Source: an uncultured Lachnospiraceae bacterium (lineage in GTDB: Bacteria > Bacillota > Clostridia > Lachnospirales > Lachnospiraceae). Taken from it: a stretch of DNA of 64,000 nucleotides. Below the pieces are notes generated by a model. It had not been told where the DNA came from. It did not search any database and worked only from the letters and a program-made list of their open reading frames with translations. The DNA lies in NCBI GenBank assembly GCA_930972465.1, contig CAKNHF010000012.1:1-64000 (forward strand). Reading direction: 5' to 3'. The position numbers and the translations under genes are program-made. Numbering within the stretch: position 1 is the first letter of the stretch; each line of letters opens with the position of its first letter. Positions 52,750-62,366 of the stretch are shown piece by piece.

Positions 52750-52910
52750 TTTTATTCCTTTCTTAAAAAAACCCATGTCTCTGCATATAGAATAGCATAT
52801 TTTCCGGTGTAAACGCAAAATATTCCTTGTTTCTCTCATGAAAATCAAGGTAATCAGTTATGGAATCATTAAAATATACAATATAACAAATGAAAGAGAG
52901 GTACGGTAAA

Positions 52911-54143
52911 ATGGGATTACCAGAAAAAGAAATTTTAGAACAAGTGTATGGAGAGAGTACAAGAAGCATAGAGCGTTTTAAAATGCTCAGAAAAAACTTT
53001 GAGAAGCATTTCGGACATGATGAATGTGAATTTTTTTCTGCTCCCGGACGGTCAGAAATCATTGGGAATCACACGGATCATAACGGCGGAAAGATCATTG
53101 CGGCATCGATCAATATGGATACGATCTGCGCTGCCGCAGCGAATGGAATCTCCTGCGTACGTGTCATCAGTGAGGGCTACGAGGGAGAGATTCTCGTGGA
53201 GCTTGATCATCTGGAGAAAATATCTGCAGACTCCGGTACCAAAGCGCTTCTTGCCGGGCTGATGGAAGGTGCAGATAAGCGGGGATTTCGAACAGGAGGA
53301 TTCGATGCATATGTGACAACAGAAGTGATTCAGGCAGCCGGAGTCAGCTCATCTGCATCATTTGAAATGCTGATATGTGCAGTAATAAATGGATTGTTTA
53401 ATGGTAACAGAATGGCATGCACAGATTATGCCAGGATTGGCCAATATGCAGAAAATATTTACTGGGATAAGGCATCAGGGCTTATGGATCAGATGGCGTG
53501 CGCAGCTGGTGGAGCCGTCCTGCTGGATTTTTCTGATAAGGAACAGATCAAATACGAAAATGTACCGCTTTCATTCCGTGAAATGGGCTATGAATTTCTG
53601 ATTGTAAATACAGGAAAAGGGCATGCGGATCTGAGCGGGGAATATTCTGCCATACCGGAAGAAATGGCGGAAGCGGCGGCAGCTCTGGGTGTTGAAAGGC
53701 TTTGCGATTCTGATGAAGACACTTTGTTGAAAAAAATAGAACTGATTAAAAATGATCGGGCGGGGCTTCGGGCAATTCATTTTTATGAAGAAAATAAAAG
53801 AGTAGAAAAAGCAGCGGCCAGTATCAGGGAAAAGGATGCAAAACAGCTCCTTGAATTAATCAGCGAATCAGGAAGAGCATCGTGGGAATTGCTTCAGAAC
53901 TGCTGGTCAATGGAGAACCCAAAGGAGCAGAAGATAACACGGACACTGGCTCTCACAGAATTGTTTATAAAGAAGATTGGGGATGGTGCATGCCGGGTTC
54001 ACGGGGGAGGTTTTGCGGGAGTGATAATGTGCCTTATACCATTAAAATATGTGAATGATTATAAATCATACATTTCAAAATATGTAGGCGAAGAAAATAT
54101 ATACAGCATTTCCATCAGAAGTGTGGGAGCTGTACAACTGTAA
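52911..54143 (+). CDS. galK: Galactokinase (GHMP kinase)
   Basis: The 410-aa GHMP kinase has the galactokinase signature as PGRSEIIGNHTDHNGG (GRxNLIGEHTDYN is the usual form), the ATP loop AAGVSSSASFEMLICA, and motif 3 CRVHGGGFAGVIM. The altered signature is found in a Firmicute galactokinase group. ATG 52911 after GAGAGG is preferred over 52890. No galT, galE or transporter adjoins, so it is orphaned next to an AraC regulator. Confidence 0.85.
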   Translation: MGLPEKEILEQVYGESTRSIERFKMLRKNFEKHFGHDECEFFSAPGRSEIIGNHTDHNGGKIIAASINMDTICAAAANGISCVRVISEGYEGEILVELDHLEKISADSGTKALLAGLMEGADKRGFRTGGFDAYVTTEVIQAAGVSSSASFEMLICAVINGLFNGNRMACTDYARIGQYAENIYWDKASGLMDQMACAAGGAVLLDFSDKEQIKYENVPLSFREMGYEFLIVNTGKGHADLSGEYSAIPEEMAEAAAALGVERLCDSDEDTLLKKIELIKNDRAGLRAIHFYEENKRVEKAAASIREKDAKQLLELISESGRASWELLQNCWSMENPKEQKITRTLALTELFIKKIGDGACRVHGGGFAGVIMCLIPLKYVNDYKSYISKYVGEENIYSISIRSVGAVQL

Positions 54144-54177
54144 AGCATTATCGCCATGAAATGATTAAACTTTGATG

Positions 54178-54201
54178 AAACCGTCCTTCTGGGCGGTTTT
54201 T
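54178..54201 (+). terminator. Terminator after galK
   Basis: AAACCGTCC (54178-54186), loop TTCT, GGGCGGTTTTT (54191-54201) forms a compact hairpin ending in T residues. Confidence 0.85.
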
Positions 54202-54317
54202 CAGTATTTCATGAGCCCGAAAATCATGGTATACTCTTCTTGTGAGGCATCTGAGTTCCTCATGAAAATGAATTTTACAAAAGAGCAGAAAATACTTTAA
54301 AGAATCTGGAGATAACT

Positions 54318-55010
54318 ATGCGGATCGGCATCATTGAAGACGACAGACTTTTATATCAGGCGCTGGAGATCGCCCTGCGGGAGGCAGGCTATGAGACAGT
54401 GAGTGCGCATACGAAAAAGGAGGCTCTCACCCGGTTTGACGGGAAGGAGGACCTCCTTCTCATTGATATCGGGCTTCCCGACGGGGACGGCATCCGGCTG
54501 TATCAGCAGATTTGCAGGGAAGGAAAAGCGCTCCATGGGAATTCTCAGAAGAGCACGATCCCGGCCATCTTCCTGACGGCAAGAGATGAGGAAAGGGATA
54601 TGCTGGCCGCCTTTGATGTGGGGGCGGAGGATTATGTGGTCAAGCCCTTCTCCATGAGGGTACTGCTGAAGCGGATCGAAGTCGTCCTGAGGAGGAACAG
54701 TGAGGGCAGCATCCTTGTGTGCGGCGATCTGGAACTGTATCCGGAGCGGAAGCAGGTGTTCCTGCGCGGGAAGGAGATCAGTCTGACTGCGAAGGAATAC
54801 CGGCTTCTGGAATATTTTATGAGAAATCAGGGACAGGTACTGACCATGGACAACCTTCTGCAGGCGGTCTGGGGACTGGACGGAGAATTCGTATCGGAAA
54901 ATACGGTCAGCGTGACGATCCGCCGTCTGAGGAAGAAGATCGAACCGGACATGAGCCGTCCGGTCTATATCCGGAACGTGTTCGGACTGGGATACCGGAT
55001 GGGAGAGTGA
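54318..55010 (+). CDS. OmpR-family response regulator
   Basis: The 230-aa protein has a receiver domain with acidic pocket EDD (7-9), phosphoacceptor D50 in LLLIDIGLPDGDG, and the VKPFSMRVLL lysine. The C-terminal winged helix (about 135-230) includes LTAKEYRLLEYFMRNQGQVLTMDNLLQAVWG. An extended -10 (TGG-TATACT near 54230) precedes it. It is coupled to a histidine kinase and an ABC transporter. Confidence 0.93.
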   Translation: MRIGIIEDDRLLYQALEIALREAGYETVSAHTKKEALTRFDGKEDLLLIDIGLPDGDGIRLYQQICREGKALHGNSQKSTIPAIFLTARDEERDMLAAFDVGAEDYVVKPFSMRVLLKRIEVVLRRNSEGSILVCGDLELYPERKQVFLRGKEISLTAKEYRLLEYFMRNQGQVLTMDNLLQAVWGLDGEFVSENTVSVTIRRLRKKIEPDMSRPVYIRNVFGLGYRMGE

Positions 55011-55990
55011 GAGAAATAATGATCGGGACAGCAGCAGCTTTTGTGATCGGTCTGTGCATCGGCGGCGCCGTTGTGCATCGGATCCAGAGAAAACAGAGGA
55101 TGCAGGAACTAAAAGAGATCGAGAGGATCTCAGAGAATATCATGAACGGGAAGCCTCTGCAGGCGTCGGCTTCCGGGGAAGAGACGCTGTACGGCAGGAT
55201 CGAGCATCAGCTGGTACGGGTGCAGGAGATGCTCCGGGGACGGACAGAGGAGGCGGAGAAAAGCAGGGATGAGATTCAGAAGCTGATCTCGGAGATCGCC
55301 CATCAGATGCGCACGCCCCTTGCCAACATGAAGACATATACCGGGCTCCTGAGGGAGAGACTGGAATCCGGAGATGAGACAAAGACGCAGCCTCTTCTGG
55401 TTTATACTGCCGCTCTGGAGGAGAGCGGGAAGAAACTGCATTTCCTGACAGAGAGTTTTATCAAGATGTCCAGGCTGGAGCAGGGGATCATTCAGATACG
55501 GAAGGAGGAGACCGACCTTCTGCGGACGGTGAAGAATGTGCTGGGGCAGATTCAGAGTCAGGCGGAGGAGAAGCAGATCTGTTTTCATATTACATTTCCG
55601 GAAAAAGCGACCTCTCCCCATGACGGTAATTGGTTGGGGGAAGCAGTCTGTAATATCCTGGACAATGCGGTGAAGTACAGTGCTCCCGGAGGCAGGATCG
55701 AGCTGTCCGTCTGTAAAAATGAGATGTTCGCAAAGATCCGGGTGCGGGACTTCGGACTTGGCATAGATCCGGGGGAGGAGAACCGGATCTTCCGCAGGTT
55801 CTACCGGGGAAAACGGGTCACGACCCAGGCAGGATTCGGGATCGGGCTTTATCTGGCGCGGGAGATCGTGAGTCTGCACGGAGGCTTCCTCTTGGCAAAA
55901 CGGATGGAGCCGGGACTTTTGATGGAGATCAGTCTTCCGGTGCAGATGGATGAATCTTTCGATGTGAAAAAAGATACGGGGCTGTCATAA
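55007..55990 (+). CDS. Sensor histidine kinase
   Basis: The roughly 327-aa protein has one N-terminal hydrophobic helix (IGTAAAFVIGLCIGGAVV), then H-box SEIAHQMRTPLANMKTYTGLL, N-box NILDNAVKYSAPG, and G-boxes (DFGLGIDPGEE, AGFGIGLYLA). There is no sensing domain outside the membrane, as in the intramembrane-sensing BceS group. Start GTG 55007 overlaps the regulator stop (GTGA); ATG 55019 is the alternative. It probably senses through the permease encoded downstream. Confidence 0.9.
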   Translation: MREIMIGTAAAFVIGLCIGGAVVHRIQRKQRMQELKEIERISENIMNGKPLQASASGEETLYGRIEHQLVRVQEMLRGRTEEAEKSRDEIQKLISEIAHQMRTPLANMKTYTGLLRERLESGDETKTQPLLVYTAALEESGKKLHFLTESFIKMSRLEQGIIQIRKEETDLLRTVKNVLGQIQSQAEEKQICFHITFPEKATSPHDGNWLGEAVCNILDNAVKYSAPGGRIELSVCKNEMFAKIRVRDFGLGIDPGEENRIFRRFYRGKRVTTQAGFGIGLYLAREIVSLHGGFLLAKRMEPGLLMEISLPVQMDESFDVKKDTGLS

Positions 55991-56029
55991 GATTGTCAGA
56001 TCTGTCCTGTATACTGAACGCAAAGCAGC

Positions 56030-56062
56030 AAAGCGGATCGTAAAATCCGCTTTCTTCTTTTT
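56030..56062 (+). terminator. Terminator after the histidine kinase gene
   Basis: AAAGCGGAT (56030-56038) pairs with ATCCGCTTT (56045-56053), followed by CTTCTTTTT. It separates the two-component genes from the ABC genes. Confidence 0.8.
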
Positions 56063-56124
56063 CGCGATAAGCCCGTGGTATCGCGTGGATCGGATAGGAG
56101 TAAGGAACTTCCCCCTATCCGATC
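56063..56124 (+). promoter_or_regulatory. Two hairpins upstream of the ABC genes
   Basis: CGCGATA pairs with TATCGCG (about 56063-56085, perfect 7 bp). GATCGGATAGG (56088-56098) pairs with CCTATCCGATC (56114-56124, perfect 11 bp). These directly follow the kinase terminator and precede ATG 56172. They could be response-regulator sites or leader RNA structures. Confidence 0.5.
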
Positions 56125-56171
56125 AGAACAGTTGCAGCGTCAACATAAACGCAGAACAGGAGGCAGTCATC

Positions 56172-56927
56172 ATGGAAATGGTAAAGGCAGTAAATCTGAA
56201 GAAATATTATATTACAGATACCTATGAGGTACATGCTCTGGACGGGGTATCTCTGTCCGCGGAAGAGGGGGAGTTCCTGGTAATCATCGGGACTTCGGGA
56301 AGCGGAAAGACCACCCTCCTCAATCTTCTGGGAGGGCTGGATATCCCCACTTCAGGCGGAGTCTGGATCAGGGGAAACAGCCTGAAAGACATGGACAAAG
56401 AGGAGCGGACGATCTTCCGGCGGAGGAATATCGGTTTTGTCTTTCAGCAGTATAACCTTGTCCCGGTACTCAGTGTGTACGAGAATATCGTGCTGCCCCT
56501 CCGGCTGGACGGGGCGGAGATCGACGGAAAATTTCTGGAAGAGATCGTCTCGCTCCTGGGATTAAAGGACAAGATGGGGCGTCTGCCGGAAACTCTGTCC
56601 GGGGGACAGCAGCAAAGAGCGGCCATCGCCCGGGCCCTTCTGGTAAAGCCGGCCATCCTTTTGTGCGACGAGCCCACAGGAAATCTCGATTCAGCCACCA
56701 GTATGGAAGTGACAGGGCTTCTGAAGTCCTGCGCACAGAGATTTCATCAGACTGTCCTGGTGGTGACTCATCAGGAGGAAGTTGCCCAGATGGCGGATCG
56801 GATCATCCGGCTGGAGGACGGGCGGCTCAGTGGACAGGCCGGTCAGATCAGCGGGAAGAACGGGCGGATTTGCGGGGAGAACAGCGGACAGAGCGGGACC
56901 GGATCCGGAAAGGAGCAGGCGTTATGA
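56172..56927 (+). CDS. ABC transporter ATP-binding protein (MacB/BceA type)
   Basis: The 251-aa ATPase has Walker A GTSGSGKTT, signature LSGGQQQRAAIARAL, Walker B LLCDEPTGNLD and VTHQEEVAQMADR, the LolD/MacB/BceA pattern. A Gly/Ser-rich tail of about 30 residues (GQAGQISGKNG...) follows. AGGAGG precedes ATG 56172. It overlaps the permease gene by 4 bases. Confidence 0.92.
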   Translation: MEMVKAVNLKKYYITDTYEVHALDGVSLSAEEGEFLVIIGTSGSGKTTLLNLLGGLDIPTSGGVWIRGNSLKDMDKEERTIFRRRNIGFVFQQYNLVPVLSVYENIVLPLRLDGAEIDGKFLEEIVSLLGLKDKMGRLPETLSGGQQQRAAIARALLVKPAILLCDEPTGNLDSATSMEVTGLLKSCAQRFHQTVLVVTHQEEVAQMADRIIRLEDGRLSGQAGQISGKNGRICGENSGQSGTGSGKEQAL

Positions 56928-59812
56928 GAGACAGAAAGTTTACTCCGAATGACAACGGCTCTGTAATCCGGATGCTTTCCGGGAAGTATGCAGAATGTAA
57001 CCGGGGCAGGAACCGGATCCTTCTGGGGGCGGTGATTCTGAGCATTGTGACGCTGACCATGGTGTTCGGCATCTCTTACGGCAGGATCCGCGGGGAAGAA
57101 CTGCGGGCTATCCGGCAGGCCGGCACGGCGGCGTCGGGAATGATCCCGTACGCTGACAGCTCTCAGTACGCACAGGTGCGGTCCCTGGAATATATCAGTG
57201 AAGCGGGAAGAAGCGTGACTGTGGGAGAGGCCCGGGAGGCGGATGCACAAACAGCGGGAGAAAAGTCAGTGACAGAAAATCCGGAGACAGAAAAATCAGG
57301 AGCAGCGGAAGAGGCAGAAGACCCCGGGACGCTTTGCGTTGTCCGGTGGATGGACAGGAATGCATGGGAAGAGATGGTGTCTCCGGCCTATACGGAGATC
57401 CGGGGCTCCTATCCGGAACAGGAGCAGGAGATCATGCTTTCGCTCCGGGCTTTGAAATCACTGGGGATCGACAGGCCCGAGCAGGGGATGCAGATCAGTC
57501 TGAAGGTTTTCATAGGGCTCTTCCGGACTGAGACAGAGACCTTTCGGCTCAGCGGCTGGTTTACGGATTATTCGGAAGATACAGAAGAGGCTTCTCCGGG
57601 ATACATCTCCCGGGCGAAGCTGGAGAACTGGGGATACGATCCGGATGAGGAAGCAAATATCCTTTTCCGGCAGTCCGACGGAATGGACTGGCGTGAGACG
57701 GAAGAGAGGCTGTATGAGGACGTACCCATGAAAGATTCCGCTCAGAAGATCACCGTATCTGACACTTATGCCTACGAGGCGGTCAACGAGATGACAGGCG
57801 GATACGGGATGGCGGCGTTCGGGGCTCTTGTGATCCTGAGCGGGATGTTCTTCCTGATCCATAACGTGATGCAGATCTCCATGATGGGGGATGTCCGTCA
57901 GATGGGACTTCTCAATGTGATCGGGACGACAGAGAAACAGATTCGCAGGATATATTACGGACAGCTTTTCCGTGTGCTGATCCCGGGAGTGATCAGCGGA
58001 GCAATCCTGTCCGCAGGAGCTCTGCTGTTCCTTCTGCCGAAGGTTCTGGGGAATCAGTATCTGAACCGGTACGGCGGAGCGGAAGGACTTCAGATCTTTC
58101 GCCCGGGGATACTGGCCATGTCGGTTCTTTTCGCAGTGCTGCTGCTTTTTGTATCTTCCGCGGGCGTGATCCGAAAGGCGGCGCGGGAGTCCTGTGCAGA
58201 GACGATACACTATACCGGGCTGGAGAAAAAGCGGCGGAGCCGAAAGAGCAGCGAGAAAAAGACCCGTGGCAGAAAATACAGGCGCCGGAGTCCCGGTGGG
58301 GAAATCCTGTTCATGGCATGGCAGAACCTGACGCGATTCAGAGGAAGATTTGTTCTCACGGTACTTTCTCTGTTTCTGGGAGCGGAAGCATTTCTCGGGG
58401 CTGTGGTGATCACGGACGGCAGTGATTATGCTCATGTGATCGAACAGCGCCCGGACTTCCTGATCGCCGGTCAGTTCGGGAACCCGGGGCAATCGGGATA
58501 TGGAAAGGAGTATCAGTCCCGTGACGCGGGGGAGGACCCAATGCTCACGGAAGGGGATAATATTTTCCTCCTGTATGATAATGATTACGATGAATTTTCG
58601 CCCATTTCCCGTGAGGTGAGAGAACAGCTCCTCGGACTTGACGGGGTGGAAAAGGACAGATCTTATGTCATGGAGGGAGCTTATATGATTGCCACCCTGT
58701 CCAGAAAGGGGATACGTCCTGTGGTGACAGATCCCGATATCCTGATAACAGAGGAAGAGCCGGAGAAAGGGAGCGTCGGATATTCCTATTCCGATAATAC
58801 GGAGTGGGTGGAAAACTCGGACGTGGACGTGATCCAGATCCTGTCGGATCAGGAGATCCGGGAACTGAAAAGCTATGCGGAGAAAAACAGCCTTCCGGTG
58901 GATATGGATTCGCTGGAAAACGGGACCGGAGTGTTGATCCTGCATGACCACAGGCTCTCACGGGAACAGGAGAAGATGGCGGAAGAAAGCGTGGGAGAAC
59001 CGGTATATTTTACTGCCCTGTGTTCAAGAGAAGAAGCACTGGAGCGAAATCGGACGATCCGGGAGGAGGGCGGTTATGAGGAGGACTATAAGGGAGAAAG
59101 TTCAGAGATATTCCGGCTCAGCGGCTATCTGGATAACTGGGGAAAAGACTTTCCGAAGATACGGCAGACCTGGCACGGTTCGGAGGCAAACCTGTATTTC
59201 CTGATCAGTGAAAAAGGATTTGAGAAGCTTCCCACAGAGAAGAAGACGCTCTATATGGAACTGAACGTGGAGCAGGAGAAGGAGCCCCGGATCAAAAGCC
59301 GGATCACGGAGATCATTTCCAGAGAGAACGAAAGGCGCGCCGGTATGACAGGAACCGGATTTGACGAGGATACCGGCGAGGCGGGAATCTTCTGTATCAG
59401 CAGGTCGGATCTGATGGCGGAGGCTGCGGCTCAGATCAGAGGAAGCCGGCTGATCCTGGGGAGCATCAGCGTGATGCTTCTCGTTGCCGGATTTACCAAT
59501 TATCTCAATGTCATGATCACGGGGATCCTGTCCCGCAGAAGAGAGCTGAAGGTGATGGAGAGCATCGGGATGACCGGGAAGCAGAAACGGGCGATGTTCC
59601 TGGCGGAGGGCGGATGCTACTGTCTGATCACAGCGGCGCTCATGCTGACGGCAGGGAGCGGGATCCTGTACCTGATCCGGAGATATATGGAAGAGAGACT
59701 GTCTTATTTTCAGTATCAGTATCCCTTTGTCTGGACGTTTATTCTGCTGGCGGGGCTGACCGGAATCTGTCTGACGGTACCGGAAGCAATGGCACGAAAA
59801 AGGAACAGATGA
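56924..59812 (+). CDS. Large FtsX-like ABC permease (BceB-like)
   Basis: The 962-aa membrane protein has an N-terminal hydrophobic helix (ILLGAVILSIVTLTMVFG), an outer domain of about 230 residues, and a first FtsX unit (FLIHNVMQISMMGDVRQMGLLNVIGTTEKQIRR). After further helices comes a second outer domain of about 280 residues, then the last FtsX unit (GILSRRRELKVMESIGMTGKQKRAMFLAEGG). It probably forms a peptide-antibiotic sensing and export complex with its ATPase and the two-component system upstream. It is larger than typical BceB (about 650 aa). Confidence 0.85.
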   Translation: MRDRKFTPNDNGSVIRMLSGKYAECNRGRNRILLGAVILSIVTLTMVFGISYGRIRGEELRAIRQAGTAASGMIPYADSSQYAQVRSLEYISEAGRSVTVGEAREADAQTAGEKSVTENPETEKSGAAEEAEDPGTLCVVRWMDRNAWEEMVSPAYTEIRGSYPEQEQEIMLSLRALKSLGIDRPEQGMQISLKVFIGLFRTETETFRLSGWFTDYSEDTEEASPGYISRAKLENWGYDPDEEANILFRQSDGMDWRETEERLYEDVPMKDSAQKITVSDTYAYEAVNEMTGGYGMAAFGALVILSGMFFLIHNVMQISMMGDVRQMGLLNVIGTTEKQIRRIYYGQLFRVLIPGVISGAILSAGALLFLLPKVLGNQYLNRYGGAEGLQIFRPGILAMSVLFAVLLLFVSSAGVIRKAARESCAETIHYTGLEKKRRSRKSSEKKTRGRKYRRRSPGGEILFMAWQNLTRFRGRFVLTVLSLFLGAEAFLGAVVITDGSDYAHVIEQRPDFLIAGQFGNPGQSGYGKEYQSRDAGEDPMLTEGDNIFLLYDNDYDEFSPISREVREQLLGLDGVEKDRSYVMEGAYMIATLSRKGIRPVVTDPDILITEEEPEKGSVGYSYSDNTEWVENSDVDVIQILSDQEIRELKSYAEKNSLPVDMDSLENGTGVLILHDHRLSREQEKMAEESVGEPVYFTALCSREEALERNRTIREEGGYEEDYKGESSEIFRLSGYLDNWGKDFPKIRQTWHGSEANLYFLISEKGFEKLPTEKKTLYMELNVEQEKEPRIKSRITEIISRENERRAGMTGTGFDEDTGEAGIFCISRSDLMAEAAAQIRGSRLILGSISVMLLVAGFTNYLNVMITGILSRRRELKVMESIGMTGKQKRAMFLAEGGCYCLITAALMLTAGSGILYLIRRYMEERLSYFQYQYPFVWTFILLAGLTGICLTVPEAMARKRNR

Positions 59813-59859
59813 ATACAGGAAAAGTCAGATCAGAATTTGTTTTCTACAGGCGCAGTAAA

Positions 59860-59905
59860 AGCATCGTCCCATCTTTCGAGAAGAAGATGGAGCGATGCTC
59901 TGTCT
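59860..59905. terminator. Bidirectional terminator
   Basis: AGCATCGTCCCATCTT (59860-59875) pairs with AAGATGGAGCGATGCT (59884-59899) with one mismatch. It separates convergent genes and has A-rich and T-rich flanks. Confidence 0.85.
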
Positions 59906-59955
59906 TTTATAAATATATAATATATACCGTATCAGTTTTACGGATTCCCTGTGTA

Positions 59956-61104
59956 TCAATAATCCATCGCTTCCAGGTAGATTTCCCGGACTTCCTCTTC
60001 GGTAAATACTTTCGGGTGGTTCTGGATGCTGGCAAGAGAAACCTTGAAGGCGTTGCCGGTCATCCAGTCCACGTCCTCGTTTCTTACCCCTTCTGCGGAA
60101 AGGTTTGTCCTCAGATCGATTTTCTCAAGGAAACAGGTCAGGGCAGATACGAAATCCGTTTCATCTGTCCCGCCGAGAAGCTGTGAGATCCTGGCGAATT
60201 TTTCCGGTGCCGAGGAGATCGAGCGGCGGTAGATGACCGGCGCGAGAGCGGCAAGCCCTCTTCCGTGAGTGATGTTGCGCAGGCCGCTTGCCGGATGCTC
60301 CAGCCCGTGAGGAGCGGTCACGCCCGCCTGGTTGATGGACATGCCGCCCAGTGTGCTTGCAAAAGTGATCCCGCACCAGGCTTCTGTTTCTTCAAGACCG
60401 TTATATACCGGAATGAGATTTTCCCCGATCAGCCGGATCCCTTCCAGGGCAAAAAGCTCTGTGACCGGGGAACAGGTTCTGCTCAGATATGCCTCCATAC
60501 AGTGGCAGAGGGCGTCGAACCCTACAGACGCCAGCACTTTTTTTGGCATGGTCTTCATCAGTTCCGGATCGATGATGGACGCCCTGGCGATCACGGAATT
60601 ATCCCGCAGCGATTTCTTATCTTTTGTCTCGTCATCGGTAAGGACGGCAAAACAGTTTCCCTCGCTTCCGGTCCCGCATGTGGTGGGGACGAGGATCAGG
60701 GGAAGAGCGCCCTTTCCGGTTTTCTTACCATATATATAATCAAAGACCGGCCCTTCATTGCAGGCGGCAAAGGCGATTGCCTTGCTGCAGTCCATGATAC
60801 TGCCGCCTCCCAGACCTACGATGACCTGGATCCCGGCTTCTTTTGCGATCCCGGCGCCCTTCATGACCGTGGAAGCCAGAGGATTGGGTTCCACTTCGTC
60901 GAATACGGTCACCTCAGCCCCTGCTTTTTCAAGCAGGGACTTTGCGCGGCCCAGGAGCCCGGAACGCTTGGTGCTGTGCCGTCCTGTGACGATCATGGCC
61001 TTTTTCCCGTAACGGGCAGCCTCCTCTCCGAGAACTTCTGTTTTCCCGGGACCGAAGATCAGGTTTACCGGAAGATAGTATTGAAATGAATTGATCTGCA
61101 TCAT
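59956..61104 (-). CDS. Iron-containing alcohol dehydrogenase
   Basis: The 382-aa group III dehydrogenase has VGLGGGSIMDCSKAIA (nucleotide site), PTTCGTGSEGN, and metal-ligand regions GFDALCHCMEAYLSR and TAPHGLEHPASG. It reduces aldehydes or ketones with NAD(P)H. The adjacent aminotransferase suggests it reduces the semialdehyde produced from an amino acid, for example succinate semialdehyde to 4-hydroxybutyrate; this is inferred from context. Confidence 0.9.
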   Translation of the reverse strand: MMQINSFQYYLPVNLIFGPGKTEVLGEEAARYGKKAMIVTGRHSTKRSGLLGRAKSLLEKAGAEVTVFDEVEPNPLASTVMKGAGIAKEAGIQVIVGLGGGSIMDCSKAIAFAACNEGPVFDYIYGKKTGKGALPLILVPTTCGTGSEGNCFAVLTDDETKDKKSLRDNSVIARASIIDPELMKTMPKKVLASVGFDALCHCMEAYLSRTCSPVTELFALEGIRLIGENLIPVYNGLEETEAWCGITFASTLGGMSINQAGVTAPHGLEHPASGLRNITHGRGLAALAPVIYRRSISSAPEKFARISQLLGGTDETDFVSALTCFLEKIDLRTNLSAEGVRNEDVDWMTGNAFKVSLASIQNHPKVFTEEEVREIYLEAMDY

Positions 61105-61128
61105 TTTTCCTCCATTCTGTTTCCGGAT

Positions 61129-62346
61129 CTATGCGGTGAGTTCTTCCACGGCTTCTCGGATGATCTCGGCCGCTTTGTCGCAGTGCTCCTCTGTCAGGAT
61201 CAGCGGCGGCACCATACGGATCACACTGCTTCCGATGGCTGTGATCAGCAGTTTCTTGTCGAAACATTTGTGCTTGACGTCCACGGCGTTGACGGTTCCG
61301 TCAAATTCTACGCCGACCAGGAGACCCTGTCCCCTGACTTCCTTGATGTGGGGAAGTGTCTTCAGCTTATCCATAAAGTAAGCGCCCATTTTCTTTGCAT
61401 TTCCGGCAAGATCCCGGTCCAGAAGTTCTCCGATCTCCGCGAGAGATGCGGCGCAGGATACCGGGTTGCCTCCGAATGTGGTTCCGTGAGAGCCTGGTGT
61501 GAAGGCTTTTGCCACCTCCGTTGTAGCACAGATCGCGCCGATGGGCATTCCGCCGCCCATGGCCTTTGCCATGGATACGATATCCGGCTTGATCCCGTAA
61601 TTCATGTAGGACATGACGGCTCCTGTCCTGCACCAGCCTGTCTGGACCTCGTCAAGAAGGAGCAGCATTCCTTTCTCGTCGCACAGCTTACGCAGTCCGG
61701 ACAGGAATTCCTGCGTTGCCGGGTGAACGCCGCCTTCTCCCTGAACCGGCTCAACCATGACCGCTATGGTATCTTCTGTCACCGCATTTTTAAATGCCTC
61801 CAGGTCATTGAACTCGGCATAGGTAAATCCGGGGACCATGGGCTTGAATCCGATCTGGCATCCGTTGTCCGGCTGACCTGTCGCGCTCATGGATCCGTAG
61901 GAGCGGCCGTGGAAGGACTCTTTTGCGGTTACGATATTGTAGCGGGTCGGCCCATATTTTTCCACGCCGTATTTTCTTGCCATTTTGATCATCGCTTCGT
62001 TTGCCTCGGTTCCCGAGTTCTGGAAAAAGATCTTGTCCATTCCGACGGCGTTACATATTTTTTCCGCCAGCAACGCCTGGGGGATTGTATAAGGGTAGTT
62101 GAAGGTATGCATGATGTCATCCACCTGATCCTTCACCGCAGCTACGACTCTTTTGTTGCAGTTTCCCGCGCTGTTTACCGCGATACCTGCGTAGAAGTCC
62201 AGATAAGCCTCCCCGTTTTCGTCATAGATGTACATATCTTCCGCGCGCTCCGCGATCATGGGGAATCGCTCGTATGTATCGATCATATATTTCTCAACAA
62301 GTCCTTTGATGTCTTCTTTTGTATATCCTGTCTCAGCCAGTTTCAT
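61129..62346 (-). CDS. Class III aminotransferase (ArgD/GabT-like)
   Basis: The 405-aa PLP enzyme has NSGTEANEAMIKMARKYG, VEPVQGEGGVHPA, LLLDEVQTGWCRTG and the PLP lysine in VSMAKAMGGGMPIGA. It resembles acetylornithine/omega-amino-acid aminotransferases. The lack of arginine genes and the nearby dehydrogenase and amino-acid transporter favour catabolism of an omega-amino acid. Substrate uncertain. Confidence 0.85.
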   Translation of the reverse strand: MKLAETGYTKEDIKGLVEKYMIDTYERFPMIAERAEDMYIYDENGEAYLDFYAGIAVNSAGNCNKRVVAAVKDQVDDIMHTFNYPYTIPQALLAEKICNAVGMDKIFFQNSGTEANEAMIKMARKYGVEKYGPTRYNIVTAKESFHGRSYGSMSATGQPDNGCQIGFKPMVPGFTYAEFNDLEAFKNAVTEDTIAVMVEPVQGEGGVHPATQEFLSGLRKLCDEKGMLLLLDEVQTGWCRTGAVMSYMNYGIKPDIVSMAKAMGGGMPIGAICATTEVAKAFTPGSHGTTFGGNPVSCAASLAEIGELLDRDLAGNAKKMGAYFMDKLKTLPHIKEVRGQGLLVGVEFDGTVNAVDVKHKCFDKKLLITAIGSSVIRMVPPLILTEEHCDKAAEIIREAVEELTA

Positions 62347-62366
62347 GTTCTTTTCCTCCGATCTTC

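Noticed and set aside
54719..55006. Extended N-terminus of the histidine kinase
   Set aside because: The upstream frame overlaps the response regulator winged helix and has no start signal; GTG 55007 or ATG 55019 is sufficient.
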